This document shows, piece by piece, positions 7,578 to 15,677 of a DNA stretch of 16,438 bases. The position numbers and the translations under genes are program-made. The notes below the pieces were generated by a model that was given only the letters and a program-made list of their open reading frames with translations, had not been told where the DNA came from and ran no database searches. Source of the DNA: an uncultured Colwellia sp. GTDB taxonomy: Bacteria > Pseudomonadota > Gammaproteobacteria > Enterobacterales > Alteromonadaceae. Every line of letters starts with the position of its first letter. The stretch's first letter is position 1. The stretch lies in assembly GCA_913020705.1 (NCBI GenBank), contig CAJWBY010000108.1, positions 1 through 16,438 on the forward strand, given 5' to 3'.

Positions 7578-8645
7578 ATGATGACAAATAAAGATCATAA
7601 TCAAAACGAAGCTAAAAATGTAGTGAAGATACTAGAAGGGATCACGCCTCAAACTATCCCATACGATAAATTATTCTCACAGAACCAGCCTGTCATTCTA
7701 AAAGGATTGGTTAAAGATTGGCCGTTAGTGAAAGCGGGTCAAGAGTCAGCTCAGCAACCTTCTAATATCGTAATGGCTCAACTCGAGCAGCATTACAATA
7801 AACGTCCATTACTTGTTTATAAAGCTCCTGCTGAAAATAAAGCCCGTTTTGGTTACAATGAAAGCTGTACTGGCTTCAACTTCTCCAGTAACCGAAGCAC
7901 AATTACTGACGTTTTCGATGCTATACGAAGCCAATTAACCCAAGAAGAGCATGATTACTTCTATATCAATTCACTCAGATTTGATGAAGGGTTCCCTGCG
8001 CTTAATCAAACGAATAAATTAGACTTTAATCATGCCGAATTTAAAAATAATCAGCCTGTTTCAAAAATCTGGTTAGGCACAGAATCTGTTGCCGCCGCAC
8101 ATTTTGATCAACCAAAAAATATTGCCTGTTGTGTAGTAGGTAAAAGGCGTTTCACTTTATTTCCTCCTGATCAAATAAATAACCTATACCCCGGCCCTTT
8201 AAGCCCAACACCTGGTGGACAAGTGGTGACGTTAGCTGATCTCAGTAACCCAGATTTTAGCCGCTTTCCTCGGTTACAAGTGGCGCTTGATAATGCCTAT
8301 ATTGCAGATCTTGAACCAGGTGATGGCCTATATTACCCCAGTATGTGGTGGCATGAAGTAGAAGCATTTGATCGTTTCAATGTCATGGTGAATTATTGGT
8401 GGATGGAAGCAGAGCCTTATTTAGGCAGCCCAATGGACGCATTAATGCATGCCATGATGAGCGTTAGAGATCGCCCAGACAAAGAGAAAGAAGCTTGGAA
8501 AGCATTATTTGATTACTACATTTTTGGTGATAGCGAAAATGTACGCGCGCACTTACCGCCCGAAAGTCATGGCGCATTAGCCAATACTGACGAAAATCAA
8601 GCAAGACGACTGGGTGCAATGTTGAGAAACAACCTCAATCGTTAA
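7578..8645 (+). CDS. Cupin-like (cupin_8/JmjC-type) Fe(II)/2-oxoglutarate oxygenase-like protein
   Basis: This 355-residue protein has a JmjC-like double-stranded beta-helix of the cupin_8 type, called Pass1-related in sugar-utilisation loci. Residues 172-184 (AAAHFDQPKNIAC) supply the first two metal ligands H175 and D177. GDGLYYPSMWWHEVE (248-262) supplies the third, H259. The facial triad of an Fe(II) oxygenase is therefore complete, so the enzyme may be active as a hydroxylase rather than degenerate. The K189-R190-R191-F192 stretch and FPP turn after the HxD are typical of this family. The substrate is unknown. GAAGGA at 7567-7572 is five bases before the ATG at 7578 and eight before a second ATG at 7581. 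It follows the sapC-like gene by 43 bases and belongs to the same presumed operon. Confidence 0.85.
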   Translation: MMTNKDHNQNEAKNVVKILEGITPQTIPYDKLFSQNQPVILKGLVKDWPLVKAGQESAQQPSNIVMAQLEQHYNKRPLLVYKAPAENKARFGYNESCTGFNFSSNRSTITDVFDAIRSQLTQEEHDYFYINSLRFDEGFPALNQTNKLDFNHAEFKNNQPVSKIWLGTESVAAAHFDQPKNIACCVVGKRRFTLFPPDQINNLYPGPLSPTPGGQVVTLADLSNPDFSRFPRLQVALDNAYIADLEPGDGLYYPSMWWHEVEAFDRFNVMVNYWWMEAEPYLGSPMDALMHAMMSVRDRPDKEKEAWKALFDYYIFGDSENVRAHLPPESHGALANTDENQARRLGAMLRNNLNR

Positions 8646-8683
8646 TATCAAACTAATACAAAGCTAACAAAAAACTAAAATTA

Positions 8684-8697
8684 CATTAGCGCTAATG
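8684..8697. promoter_or_regulatory. Perfect 14-base palindrome resembling a LacI-family operator
   Basis: CATTAGCGCTAATG is exactly self-complementary. It has the central GCGC and flanking TTA/TAA common in LacI/GalR-type operators. It stands in the 75-base gap between the cupin and first halogenase genes, 24 bases before the latter's ATG. No LacI-type gene is present in the window, so a regulator would have to be encoded elsewhere. Alternatively it may only form a small RNA hairpin. Confidence 0.45.
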
Positions 8698-8720
8698 CAT
8701 AAGCTAAGAGACAAAATATA

Positions 8721-10208
8721 ATGACTGATTCAAAAACTAAAGTAGTGATCGCTGGCGGAGGAACATCTGGTTGGCTTAGCGCATATAGCCTTGTATCTCG
8801 CCTTGGCAGTGTATTAGATATTACCCTAGTAGAATCTGATCAGATTGGTACTATTGGTGTAGGTGAAGCGACAATCCCGACCATACGAGCCTTTCATCAA
8901 TTAATTGGGATAGATGAACAAGAATTTATGTCTGCAACCCAAGCAACCTTCAAATTAGGCATTCAGTTTGAAGACTGGGGTCAAAAAGAAGACAGTTACT
9001 TTCACTCTTTCGGCGAAATTGGTCAACGCTCTTGGATGGCAGAATTTCATGAGTTTTGGATGGAAGCTAGAGCAAAAGGATTTGGTGGAAGCCTCGAAGA
9101 TTATTGTCTTGAGCTAAAAGCAGCTAAAGCGAATAAGTTTGCCAAACAAGCAGGCACAAAAACCGTCAATTATGCTTATCATTTCAATGCAACCGACTAT
9201 GCTGGCTTTTTACGGGCTAAAAGTGAAACGGCAGGCGTTAAGCGCGAAGAAGGTTTTATAGAACAAATCAGCAAAGATGAAACTGGCAATATAACCTCAC
9301 TGACCTTAGGTAATGGTAAAGAAATTACGGGTGATTTTTTTATTGATTGTACCGGTTTTAGAGCACTACTCATTGGAGAAAGTCTTGACGTTGGTTATCA
9401 AGATTGGAGTCATTATTTAGCGGCAGACAGTGCGATTGCTGTGCAAACAAAAGCAGTAGAAGAACCACGACCATACACACAAGCAATGGCTCACTCTGCT
9501 GGCTGGCAATGGCGAATACCCCTGCAAAATCGTATCGGTAATGGCATTGTTTATAGCAGTAAATTTTTATCTGATGACGATGCTCGCAGTACATTGATGG
9601 GGAATCTAACCGGAGAACCGCTCACTGAACCTAGACAACTTCGTTTTACTACTGGGCGACGCGAAAAAGCGTGGCATAAAAACTGTGTTGCTGTTGGCTT
9701 ATCGAGTGGCTTTTTAGAACCTTTAGAATCAACCAGTATTCACCTTGTTACTACTGCCTTACTTCGACTGATGAAAATGTTCCCCTTTGGCGGAAATACG
9801 GCTTTACTCGCTGAACAATATAATCGTGAGGTAAAGTTAGAAGCCGAAACTATTCGCGACTTCATTATCCTTCATTATCACTTAACTGAACGTGATGACA
9901 GCCAATTTTGGGATCATTACCGAACCATGGAAATTCCTGAGTCATTGGCTCATCGGATGGCACTCTTTAAAGAGAATGGTTATGTATGGCTTGATGATGT
10001 TGGCTTATTTAGAGTGGATTCTTGGGTGCAAGTCATGATGGGGCAAGGCATTATGCCTGAGCAACATCATAAAGGCAGCTGCGTAATACCTACTGAGGGC
10101 TTAAAAGAACAAATGACAGCACTCCGAAATAGAGTAGCCAATTCAGTTGCACAATTACCACAACATTCAGATTTTGTTAAAAAATACTGTCCTGCTACAA
10201 GTGACTAA
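8721..10208 (+). CDS. Flavin-dependent tryptophan-halogenase family protein, copy 1 (all key residues kept)
   Basis: This 495-residue protein is predicted to use reduced FAD, oxygen and halide to halogenate an unknown, probably indolic or phenolic, substrate. The FAD-binding loop GGGTSGW is at residues 12-18. The second flavin motif GVGEATIPT is at about 47-55. The catalytic lysine expected in ATFK is K78, and the halogenase motif WxWxIP is present as WQWRIP at 262-267. The E-S pair in EPLEST is E336-S337, matching catalytic residues described for PrnA. By known examples (halogenases of Brevundimonas and Xanthomonas beside TonB receptors), such enzymes can brominate free indoles, but the natural substrate is not established. 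No dedicated flavin reductase gene is seen here. A weak AAGAG at 8706-8710 precedes the start. Confidence 0.92.
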   Translation: MTDSKTKVVIAGGGTSGWLSAYSLVSRLGSVLDITLVESDQIGTIGVGEATIPTIRAFHQLIGIDEQEFMSATQATFKLGIQFEDWGQKEDSYFHSFGEIGQRSWMAEFHEFWMEARAKGFGGSLEDYCLELKAAKANKFAKQAGTKTVNYAYHFNATDYAGFLRAKSETAGVKREEGFIEQISKDETGNITSLTLGNGKEITGDFFIDCTGFRALLIGESLDVGYQDWSHYLAADSAIAVQTKAVEEPRPYTQAMAHSAGWQWRIPLQNRIGNGIVYSSKFLSDDDARSTLMGNLTGEPLTEPRQLRFTTGRREKAWHKNCVAVGLSSGFLEPLESTSIHLVTTALLRLMKMFPFGGNTALLAEQYNREVKLEAETIRDFIILHYHLTERDDSQFWDHYRTMEIPESLAHRMALFKENGYVWLDDVGLFRVDSWVQVMMGQGIMPEQHHKGSCVIPTEGLKEQMTALRNRVANSVAQLPQHSDFVKKYCPATSD

Positions 10209-10281
10209 TTTACCAAAAGTAGATGTTACTTAGCGGAACAAAGTTGTTAGTAATTAAATTCAATGGATATTAGAAGATAAA

Positions 10282-11820
10282 ATGAAAACAAAAATTGTGA
10301 TTGTTGGTGGTGGTACAGCAGGCTGGTTAACGGCAGGTATTATTGCTGCTCGTCATTATATAAAAGATTCACCATCACAAAATACAGACGTTACTCTTGT
10401 GGAATCGCCAGATGTTAAAAATTTAGGCGTTGGTGAAGGAACTTGGCCAACCATGCGAGATACTCTTCGCCAGATAGGTATTTCAGAACGTGAATTCCTT
10501 TCTTGTTGTGACGCGAGTTTTAAACAAGCATCTAAATTTGTCAACTGGTCTCATGGTGAAAATGAGCATTACTACCATCCTTTTACTGCCCCTTCTGGTT
10601 ATGGTTCAGTTAGTATGGCTGAACACTGGTCTGCGACAACTAAAGACATAGATTTTGAAAGTTGGGTTTGTGCACAGGGCGCTATTTGTGACAATAATTT
10701 AGCACCTAAACTTCCACAGATGCCTGAATATGCTTTTAGTTTAAATTATGGTTATCACCTCAATGCAGGTAAATTTGTTAAAATGCTTCACCAGCATTGT
10801 GTAGATAAACTCGGGGTTAATTATATACAAGGGCATGTTGAGCAGGTTATCTCTGCAAAAAATGAAGATATCTCTTCAATTGTTCTATCGGGAGGAAAAC
10901 AAATAGCCGGTGATTTATTTATCGACTGTAGTGGTTTTGCCGCTATTTTGATTGGCAAGCATTACCAAGTCCCTTTTAAATCTCAGCAACATATCTTGTT
11001 TAATGACACGGCGTTAGCTGTGCAAGTGGAATATGCTGATAATCAAACACCTATCACTTCATGCACGGTAGCAACGGCTCAAGATAGTGGTTGGATCTGG
11101 GATATTTCTCTGCAAAATAGACGAGGAATTGGCCATGTGTTCTCAAGTGACTTTACTAGTACAGATAAAGCCGAACAAGCGCTGCAACATTATTTGAAAA
11201 ACGACCCATATCTTAATTCGCAAAACATCACACCTCGAAAAATTAAGTTTACCCCAGGTCATAGAGAAATATTCTGGCATAAAAACTGTGTAGCTATTGG
11301 TGTTTCAGCAGGTTTTGTTGAACCGTTAGAGGCAACTGCTTTAGTACTCATTGAAAAGTCAGCCGAATGGATAAGCCAACAACTTCCTCGAGACGATAGT
11401 GCAATGAAAGTTTTGGCAAAAAGGTTCAATGATCTAACGTTACAAAGATGGCAAGAAATCATCGATTTTCTTAAGTTGCATTACATTCTTTCAAACAGAA
11501 CAGACAGTGCGTATTGGCAAGCGCATCAGCAAGTAGAGTCAATTCCTGAAACTTTACAAGAATCATTACAGTTGTGGCGTTCACAAGCTCCGGGGCTTTA
11601 TGAAAGCAATCAACGTTTTGAACTTTTTTCATCGGCAAGTAAACAGTATGTCTTGTATGGTATGGGGTTTAATACAGCGCAACAGTCATTAAATCAGAAA
11701 GAATCTTCGTTTATAAAACGTTTAAGAAATGAAACGCGTCATAATACTGAACAATTGATTAGTGCATTACCAACAAATCGAGAATTTCTCACTAAACTTC
11801 TAAAAAATAATCCTTTCTAA
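10282..11820 (+). CDS. Flavin-dependent tryptophan-halogenase family protein, copy 2 (motif variant)
   Basis: This 512-residue protein is a paralogue of the preceding gene, clearly divergent and not a recent duplicate. It keeps the FAD loop GGGTAGW (9-15), the GVGEGTWPT motif (49-57) and the probable catalytic lysine K81 in ASFK. The halogenase signature reads WIWDIS (271-276), with Ser where Pro is canonical. The glutamate-serine pair has become E350-A351 in EPLEAT. The catalytic glutamate is thus kept but its serine partner is lost, so activity may be altered. AGAAG at 10272-10276 lies five bases before the ATG. It follows copy 1 by 73 bases and is the last gene before a terminator. Its substrate is unknown; it may act with copy 1 or on another site. 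Confidence 0.9.
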   Translation: MKTKIVIVGGGTAGWLTAGIIAARHYIKDSPSQNTDVTLVESPDVKNLGVGEGTWPTMRDTLRQIGISEREFLSCCDASFKQASKFVNWSHGENEHYYHPFTAPSGYGSVSMAEHWSATTKDIDFESWVCAQGAICDNNLAPKLPQMPEYAFSLNYGYHLNAGKFVKMLHQHCVDKLGVNYIQGHVEQVISAKNEDISSIVLSGGKQIAGDLFIDCSGFAAILIGKHYQVPFKSQQHILFNDTALAVQVEYADNQTPITSCTVATAQDSGWIWDISLQNRRGIGHVFSSDFTSTDKAEQALQHYLKNDPYLNSQNITPRKIKFTPGHREIFWHKNCVAIGVSAGFVEPLEATALVLIEKSAEWISQQLPRDDSAMKVLAKRFNDLTLQRWQEIIDFLKLHYILSNRTDSAYWQAHQQVESIPETLQESLQLWRSQAPGLYESNQRFELFSSASKQYVLYGMGFNTAQQSLNQKESSFIKRLRNETRHNTEQLISALPTNREFLTKLLKNNPF

Positions 11821-11824
11821 ATCT

Positions 11825-11867
11825 AAAAGCTGTTTAGTTTATCGAGCTTCAGTAAGACAGCTTTTTT
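11825..11867 (+). terminator. Hairpin terminator of the receptor-halogenase operon
   Basis: AAAAGCTGT (11825-11833) pairs perfectly with ACAGCTTTT (11857-11865). TTA/TAA pairs extend the stem inside around a bulged G. T residues run through 11862-11867. It begins five bases after the stop of halogenase copy 2 and closes this operon. Confidence 0.75.
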
Positions 11868-11907
11868 CCTTTTTAAAATCATTTACGAATCTATCATATA
11901 ACCAATG

Positions 11908-11921
11908 ACGCCGATTTTGTT
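11908..11921 (+). promoter_or_regulatory. 14-base element shared by the two operons, copy 2, with 21-base tandem core
   Basis: ACGCCGATTTTGTT is identical to 3079-3092. Here its core CCGATTT (11911-11917) recurs exactly 21 bases later (11932-11938), two turns of the helix. This is the layout of tandem half-sites bound by AraC-family activators. The second half-site ends just upstream of a candidate -35, an activator-like position. The regulator's identity is inferred from the adjacent PAS-AraC gene. Confidence 0.6.
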
Positions 11922-11942
11922 GCATACATAACCGATTTATTC

Positions 11943-11973
11943 TTAACACAATATTAGGAAATGTATTTATAGT
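11943..11973 (+). promoter_or_regulatory. Candidate promoter of the Gfo/Idh/MocA operon
   Basis: TTAACA (11943-11948) and TATAGT (11968-11973) each differ from the sigma-70 consensus by one base. Their 19-base spacing is longer than ideal, as in activator-dependent promoters. Transcription would begin near 11980, leaving a leader of roughly 90 bases. Confidence 0.35.
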
Positions 11974-11982
11974 AAATAAACA

Positions 11983-12043
11983 GTTATAGCAAATGCTTAT
12001 GTTCTAGTGTTGAGTAAAAATAACGAAACTGAATTGCTATAAC
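11983..12043 (+). repeat. 10-base inverted repeat in the leader of the second operon
   Basis: GTTATAGCAA (11983-11992) and TTGCTATAAC (12034-12043) are perfect reverse complements separated by 41 bases, ending 25 bases before the ATG at 12069. If transcription starts near 11980 the left arm would be at the very 5' end of the mRNA. It could be a 5' stem-loop or a pair of operator sites. Confidence 0.45.
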
Positions 12044-12068
12044 ATTTATTTAAAAAGAGTTAATTATC

Positions 12069-13295
12069 ATGCGTAAAATTAGAATGGGTATGGTTGGCGG
12101 TGGGAAAGGCGCTTTTATTGGCGCAATTCATCGTATAGCCGCACAACTAGACAATCAAATAGAGCTCGTTTGTGGGGCGTTTAGTTCTGATACCGATAAT
12201 GCAGTTTCATCAGGTAAATCATTGTATTTAGACGAAGATAGATGCTACCGCTCTTACCAAGAAATGTTTGAGAAAGAAGCAAAGTTTAGTGATGATAAAC
12301 GTATGGACATGGTGTCTATAGTTACCCCGAATCATCTACATTTCCCGGTTGCTAAAATGGCGCTTGAATATGGCTTTCATGTGATGTCTGATAAACCGGC
12401 AACGGTTGATTTAGCCCAAACGTTGGCATTGAAAAATATTATTGAACAAACGGGTTTGTTGTACGGATTAACACATACCTACACGGGTTACCCTATGATA
12501 AAAGAAGCGAAAGCGCGGATTGAACATGGGCAGCTTGGAAAAATTAAAAAGGTTGTTGTTGAATATCCACAAGGGTGGTTAGCACATAAAAAGGATGAAG
12601 GCAGTAAACAAGCTACATGGCGCTTAGATCCTAATAAATCAGGAATCAGCTGCTGTATGGGAGACATTGGCGTGCATGCTGCAAACCTTGCAGAATACGT
12701 AACAGGTCTTGCAATAACAGAAGTTTGCGCTGATTTAACGACGAGTATTACCGGACGAGTACTTGATGACGACGGTACTGTATTACTGCGTTTTAATTCA
12801 GGTGCGCAAGGTGTTTTATTGGCGAGCCAAATCTCAGTAGGTGAAGAGAACAGTCTGAAGTTACGTGTATACGGTGAAACCGCAAGTATTGAATGGTCAC
12901 AACTTGAACCCAACAGTGTTTGGATGAAGTATACAGATAAACCGAGTCAATTGATTCGTGCAGGCGTCGGAGAAATGAATGCTATTACACAAGCAAACAT
13001 GAGAACGCCAGCAGGTCATCCAGAAGGTTATCTAGAAGCTTTCGCTAATATTTATACGCAGTTCTCATATCAAATACGCAGTAGGTTATTTCCTGGTACC
13101 GATACTACAGATACTAATGACCTTGTCAGCATTAATGACGCAGCGATGAATGATGTACCAGGCATAGAATCTGCCATAAGAGGTATGGCATTTATAGAAA
13201 ATGTTGTGGCTGCAAGCCAATCTGACTTGAAATGGCACCCGTTTTTAGTAGTACCACAAAACATCACTATTTCAAACGAACTCAAAAAGTCATAA
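12069..13295 (+). CDS. Gfo/Idh/MocA-family NAD(P)-dependent sugar oxidoreductase
   Basis: This 408-residue cytoplasmic dehydrogenase has an N-terminal Rossmann domain with a dinucleotide loop, GGGKGAFIG (10-18). The substrate-site lysine is K109, in DKP rather than the usual EKP. The catalytic D-x-x-x-H motif is GDIGVH, with D199 and H203. The C-terminal alpha/beta domain runs to the end. The family oxidises or reduces sugars, inositols and 3-keto sugars. Beside a TIM-barrel isomerase-like gene and a GMC/subunit-3 pair, a role in reducing or oxidising a 3-keto-hexose intermediate is likely, by analogy with levoglucosan and 3-keto-glycoside pathways. AAGAG at 12055-12059 is nine bases before the start. 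It heads an operon of closely packed genes and has its own upstream control region. Confidence 0.88.
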   Translation: MRKIRMGMVGGGKGAFIGAIHRIAAQLDNQIELVCGAFSSDTDNAVSSGKSLYLDEDRCYRSYQEMFEKEAKFSDDKRMDMVSIVTPNHLHFPVAKMALEYGFHVMSDKPATVDLAQTLALKNIIEQTGLLYGLTHTYTGYPMIKEAKARIEHGQLGKIKKVVVEYPQGWLAHKKDEGSKQATWRLDPNKSGISCCMGDIGVHAANLAEYVTGLAITEVCADLTTSITGRVLDDDGTVLLRFNSGAQGVLLASQISVGEENSLKLRVYGETASIEWSQLEPNSVWMKYTDKPSQLIRAGVGEMNAITQANMRTPAGHPEGYLEAFANIYTQFSYQIRSRLFPGTDTTDTNDLVSINDAAMNDVPGIESAIRGMAFIENVVAASQSDLKWHPFLVVPQNITISNELKKS

Positions 13296-13299
13296 GGAG
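13294..13299 (+). promoter_or_regulatory. Strong ribosome-binding site overlapping the upstream stop codon
   Basis: AAGGAG begins inside the TAA of the oxidoreductase gene and stands six bases before the ATG at 13306. It selects that ATG over the in-frame ATG at 13318 and suggests coupled translation. Confidence 0.75.
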
Positions 13300-13305
13300 A
13301 ATTTC

Positions 13306-14406
13306 ATGGTAAATGCAATGCAAAAAATAAAAGGCCCTGCGATTTTTCTAGCACAATTTATTGGCGATGAAGCTCCATTTAATGGCTTGCCGTCATTATG
13401 TAAATGGGCTGCGAGTCTGGGATATAAAGGTATTCAATTACCCACTGACCCTAAACTTATCGACTTATCCAAAGCGGCAATAAGTCAAAGCTATTGTGAT
13501 GAAATAACGGCAATAGTTGCTGAAGCAGGTTTAGTGATCACTGAGCTTTCAACACACCTTCAAGGTCAACTTGTCGCCGTTCATCCTGCTTATGATAAAA
13601 TGTTCGATGGCTTTGCTCCTGAAGCGTTACGAAACAATCCTTCAGCGAGAACTGAATGGGCGATAGAACAACTAAAGTGTGCGGCTAAAGCGAGTGAAAG
13701 ACTCGGTTTAAAAGCTCACGCTACTTTTTCAGGTGCATTGTTGTGGCACACCTTTTATCCATGGCCGCAGAGACCACCCGGTTTAGTTGAATTAGGTTTT
13801 GAAGAATTAGCTAATCGTTGGTTACCTATACTTGATGCATTTGATGATGCGGGTGTAGATGTCTGTTATGAATTACATCCTGGAGAAGATTTGCACGATG
13901 GCGCAAGCTTCGAACGTTTTCTTGAAGCGGTGAACCATCACCCAAGGGCTAATATATTATATGACCCTAGTCACTTTGTTTTACAACAATTAGATTACCT
14001 TGCTTTTATCGATATATATCATGAGCGCATAAAAGCTTTTCATGTCAAAGATGCTGAGTTTAATCCATCAGGACGTAGTGGTGTTTATGGCGGTTATCAA
14101 TCTTGGCAAGATAGACCGGGGCGTTTTCGATCATTAGGTGATGGTCAAATTAACTTTAAAGCTATTTTTAGTAAGCTGACTCAATATGGTTTTAGTGGTT
14201 GGGCAGTGCTTGAATGGGAGTGTTGTATCAAACATCCTGAAGATGGTGCCAAAGAAGGGGCAGTATTTATAGCTGAACACCTTATAAATCCAACCGAAAA
14301 AGCCTTCGATGATTTTGCAGCAGTAACCACAGACACTAAAGTTAATAAAAGCCTTTTAGGTCTTTTACCCGATGAATTAAGTAAGGATCAAAACAATGAC
14401 CGTTAA
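13306..14406 (+). CDS. Sugar phosphate isomerase/epimerase-like TIM-barrel protein (AP-endonuclease-2 superfamily)
   Basis: This 366-residue xylose-isomerase-like TIM barrel has the usual divalent-metal ligands in place. They are E189 in CYELHPGEDLHDG, D220 and H223 in LYDPSHF, H246 in FHVKD, and E303 in VLEWE. Despite the family name, relatives in levoglucosan, C-glycoside and 3-keto-glycoside pathways eliminate the aglycone from, or hydrate, 3-keto sugars. That fits its position between a Gfo/Idh/MocA dehydrogenase and, further downstream, a probable glycoside 3-dehydrogenase. True isomerase or epimerase activity remains possible. It begins ten bases after the previous stop and overlaps the transporter gene by 11 bases, so it is firmly within the operon. 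The last 40 or so residues, after EHLINPTEKAF, are polar and probably peripheral. Confidence 0.88.
   Translation: MVNAMQKIKGPAIFLAQFIGDEAPFNGLPSLCKWAASLGYKGIQLPTDPKLIDLSKAAISQSYCDEITAIVAEAGLVITELSTHLQGQLVAVHPAYDKMFDGFAPEALRNNPSARTEWAIEQLKCAAKASERLGLKAHATFSGALLWHTFYPWPQRPPGLVELGFEELANRWLPILDAFDDAGVDVCYELHPGEDLHDGASFERFLEAVNHHPRANILYDPSHFVLQQLDYLAFIDIYHERIKAFHVKDAEFNPSGRSGVYGGYQSWQDRPGRFRSLGDGQINFKAIFSKLTQYGFSGWAVLEWECCIKHPEDGAKEGAVFIAEHLINPTEKAFDDFAAVTTDTKVNKSLLGLLPDELSKDQNNDR
14383..14387 (+). promoter_or_regulatory. Ribosome-binding site of the transporter inside the upstream gene
   Basis: AAGGA stands eight bases before the ATG at 14396 and within the 3' end of the TIM-barrel gene. It supports the overlapping start. 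Confidence 0.65.
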
Positions 14407-15640
14407 TAAAACAATCACCGAAAAAGATTCATCACGGATATTTACCATCTGTTGTTTGGCTTTACTCGTTACTTCAATGACCTTTGCAATTCGAGCAGGT
14501 ATTTTAAGTCAGCTTGGTGCTGAGTTCGCACTGAGCGACGGACAGCTCGGCTGGGTAAACGCCATGGCATTTCTTGGTTTTCCTGTCGCTATGATGATAG
14601 GAGGCGCATTATACAATACCCTTGGTGCGAAAAGGCTGTTATTGATTGCCTTTATATGTCACTTAGTCGGGCTATTATTGACGATATCTGCTGAAGGTTT
14701 TTGGGGCTTACTTATTTCTACTTTCTTTATTGGTTTTGCTAATGGAGCAGTAGAAGCTGGTTGTAACCCACTAATCGCAGAAACTTACCCTAAAAACAAA
14801 ACGACAATGTTGAATAAATTTCATGTTTGGTTCCCAGGTGGAATTGTTGTCGGTGCACTTATTTCAAAAGCAATGACAGATGCAGGTTTAGGTTGGCAAT
14901 TACAAATATCGGTCATGTTAATTCCAGCAATTTTATATGGCGTGATGACCTTAAAACAACACTTCCCTGAGATTGAGCGCATTAAAGGCTCCACCCGTGA
15001 CAATGTTAAAGCATTATTTTCACCATTATTCATTTTTATGGCGATTTGTATGACGCTAACAACTACCGCTGAATTAGGCACACAACAATGGATCGAAAGA
15101 ATTTTGGGCGCGTCTGGTGCATCTCCAATGCTAATCATGGCATTAATTACTGGATTAATGGCCGTTGGTCGCTATTTTTCTGGCCCCGTTATACATCGTC
15201 TTAACCCTGTAGGCGTACTTCTTTTTTCTGCGATTGTCGCCACATGTGGAATATATGCAATGAGTATTGCTACGGGGTCATCCGTCTATATTGCCGCTAT
15301 TTTATTTGCCATAGGTGTCATGTACTTTTGGCCAACAATGGTTGGTTTTGTTGCCGAAAATATACCAGAAAGTGGTGCTTTGGGTATGTCGATGATAGGT
15401 GCTGCAGGGATGTTTGCCTTAAGTTTATGGAATCCTGTTATTGGCCACTGGATAGACAGTGCACGTGAAAAAGCTAATGCTTCCGTTATTGCAGGCATAG
15501 ATCCTGATCTTGCTGCAGGTCAGAGTGTACTAGCAAATCTAGCGGTATTTCCCGCAATACTCATCATAGCTTTTACACTTTTGTACTTTTATATGAATAA
15601 AAAAAAGTCACCGACTGAAGTGACTACTGAACTTAGTTAA
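14396..15640 (+). CDS. Major facilitator superfamily sugar transporter (FHS-like)
   Basis: This 414-residue inner-membrane protein has about 12 hydrophobic segments and a long polar loop after the sixth (about residues 183-210), the normal facilitator layout. DGQLGWVNAMAF (49-60) and the motif-A-like GGALYNTLGAKR (69-80) mark the first half. EAGCNPLIAETYP with the following LNKFHVWFPGG resembles the fucose/glucose (FHS) subgroup. It probably imports the sugar, or its periplasmically oxidised 3-keto form, by proton symport. No periplasmic binding protein is needed. The start overlaps the TIM-barrel gene in another frame, and the last residues are a lysine- and threonine-rich cytoplasmic tail. 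The precise substrate cannot be deduced. Confidence 0.9.
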   Translation: MTVNKTITEKDSSRIFTICCLALLVTSMTFAIRAGILSQLGAEFALSDGQLGWVNAMAFLGFPVAMMIGGALYNTLGAKRLLLIAFICHLVGLLLTISAEGFWGLLISTFFIGFANGAVEAGCNPLIAETYPKNKTTMLNKFHVWFPGGIVVGALISKAMTDAGLGWQLQISVMLIPAILYGVMTLKQHFPEIERIKGSTRDNVKALFSPLFIFMAICMTLTTTAELGTQQWIERILGASGASPMLIMALITGLMAVGRYFSGPVIHRLNPVGVLLFSAIVATCGIYAMSIATGSSVYIAAILFAIGVMYFWPTMVGFVAENIPESGALGMSMIGAAGMFALSLWNPVIGHWIDSAREKANASVIAGIDPDLAAGQSVLANLAVFPAILIIAFTLLYFYMNKKKSPTEVTTELS

Positions 15641-15677
15641 AGACAAAATTAAAGCATCAATTAAGAGAGAGTTTGTT

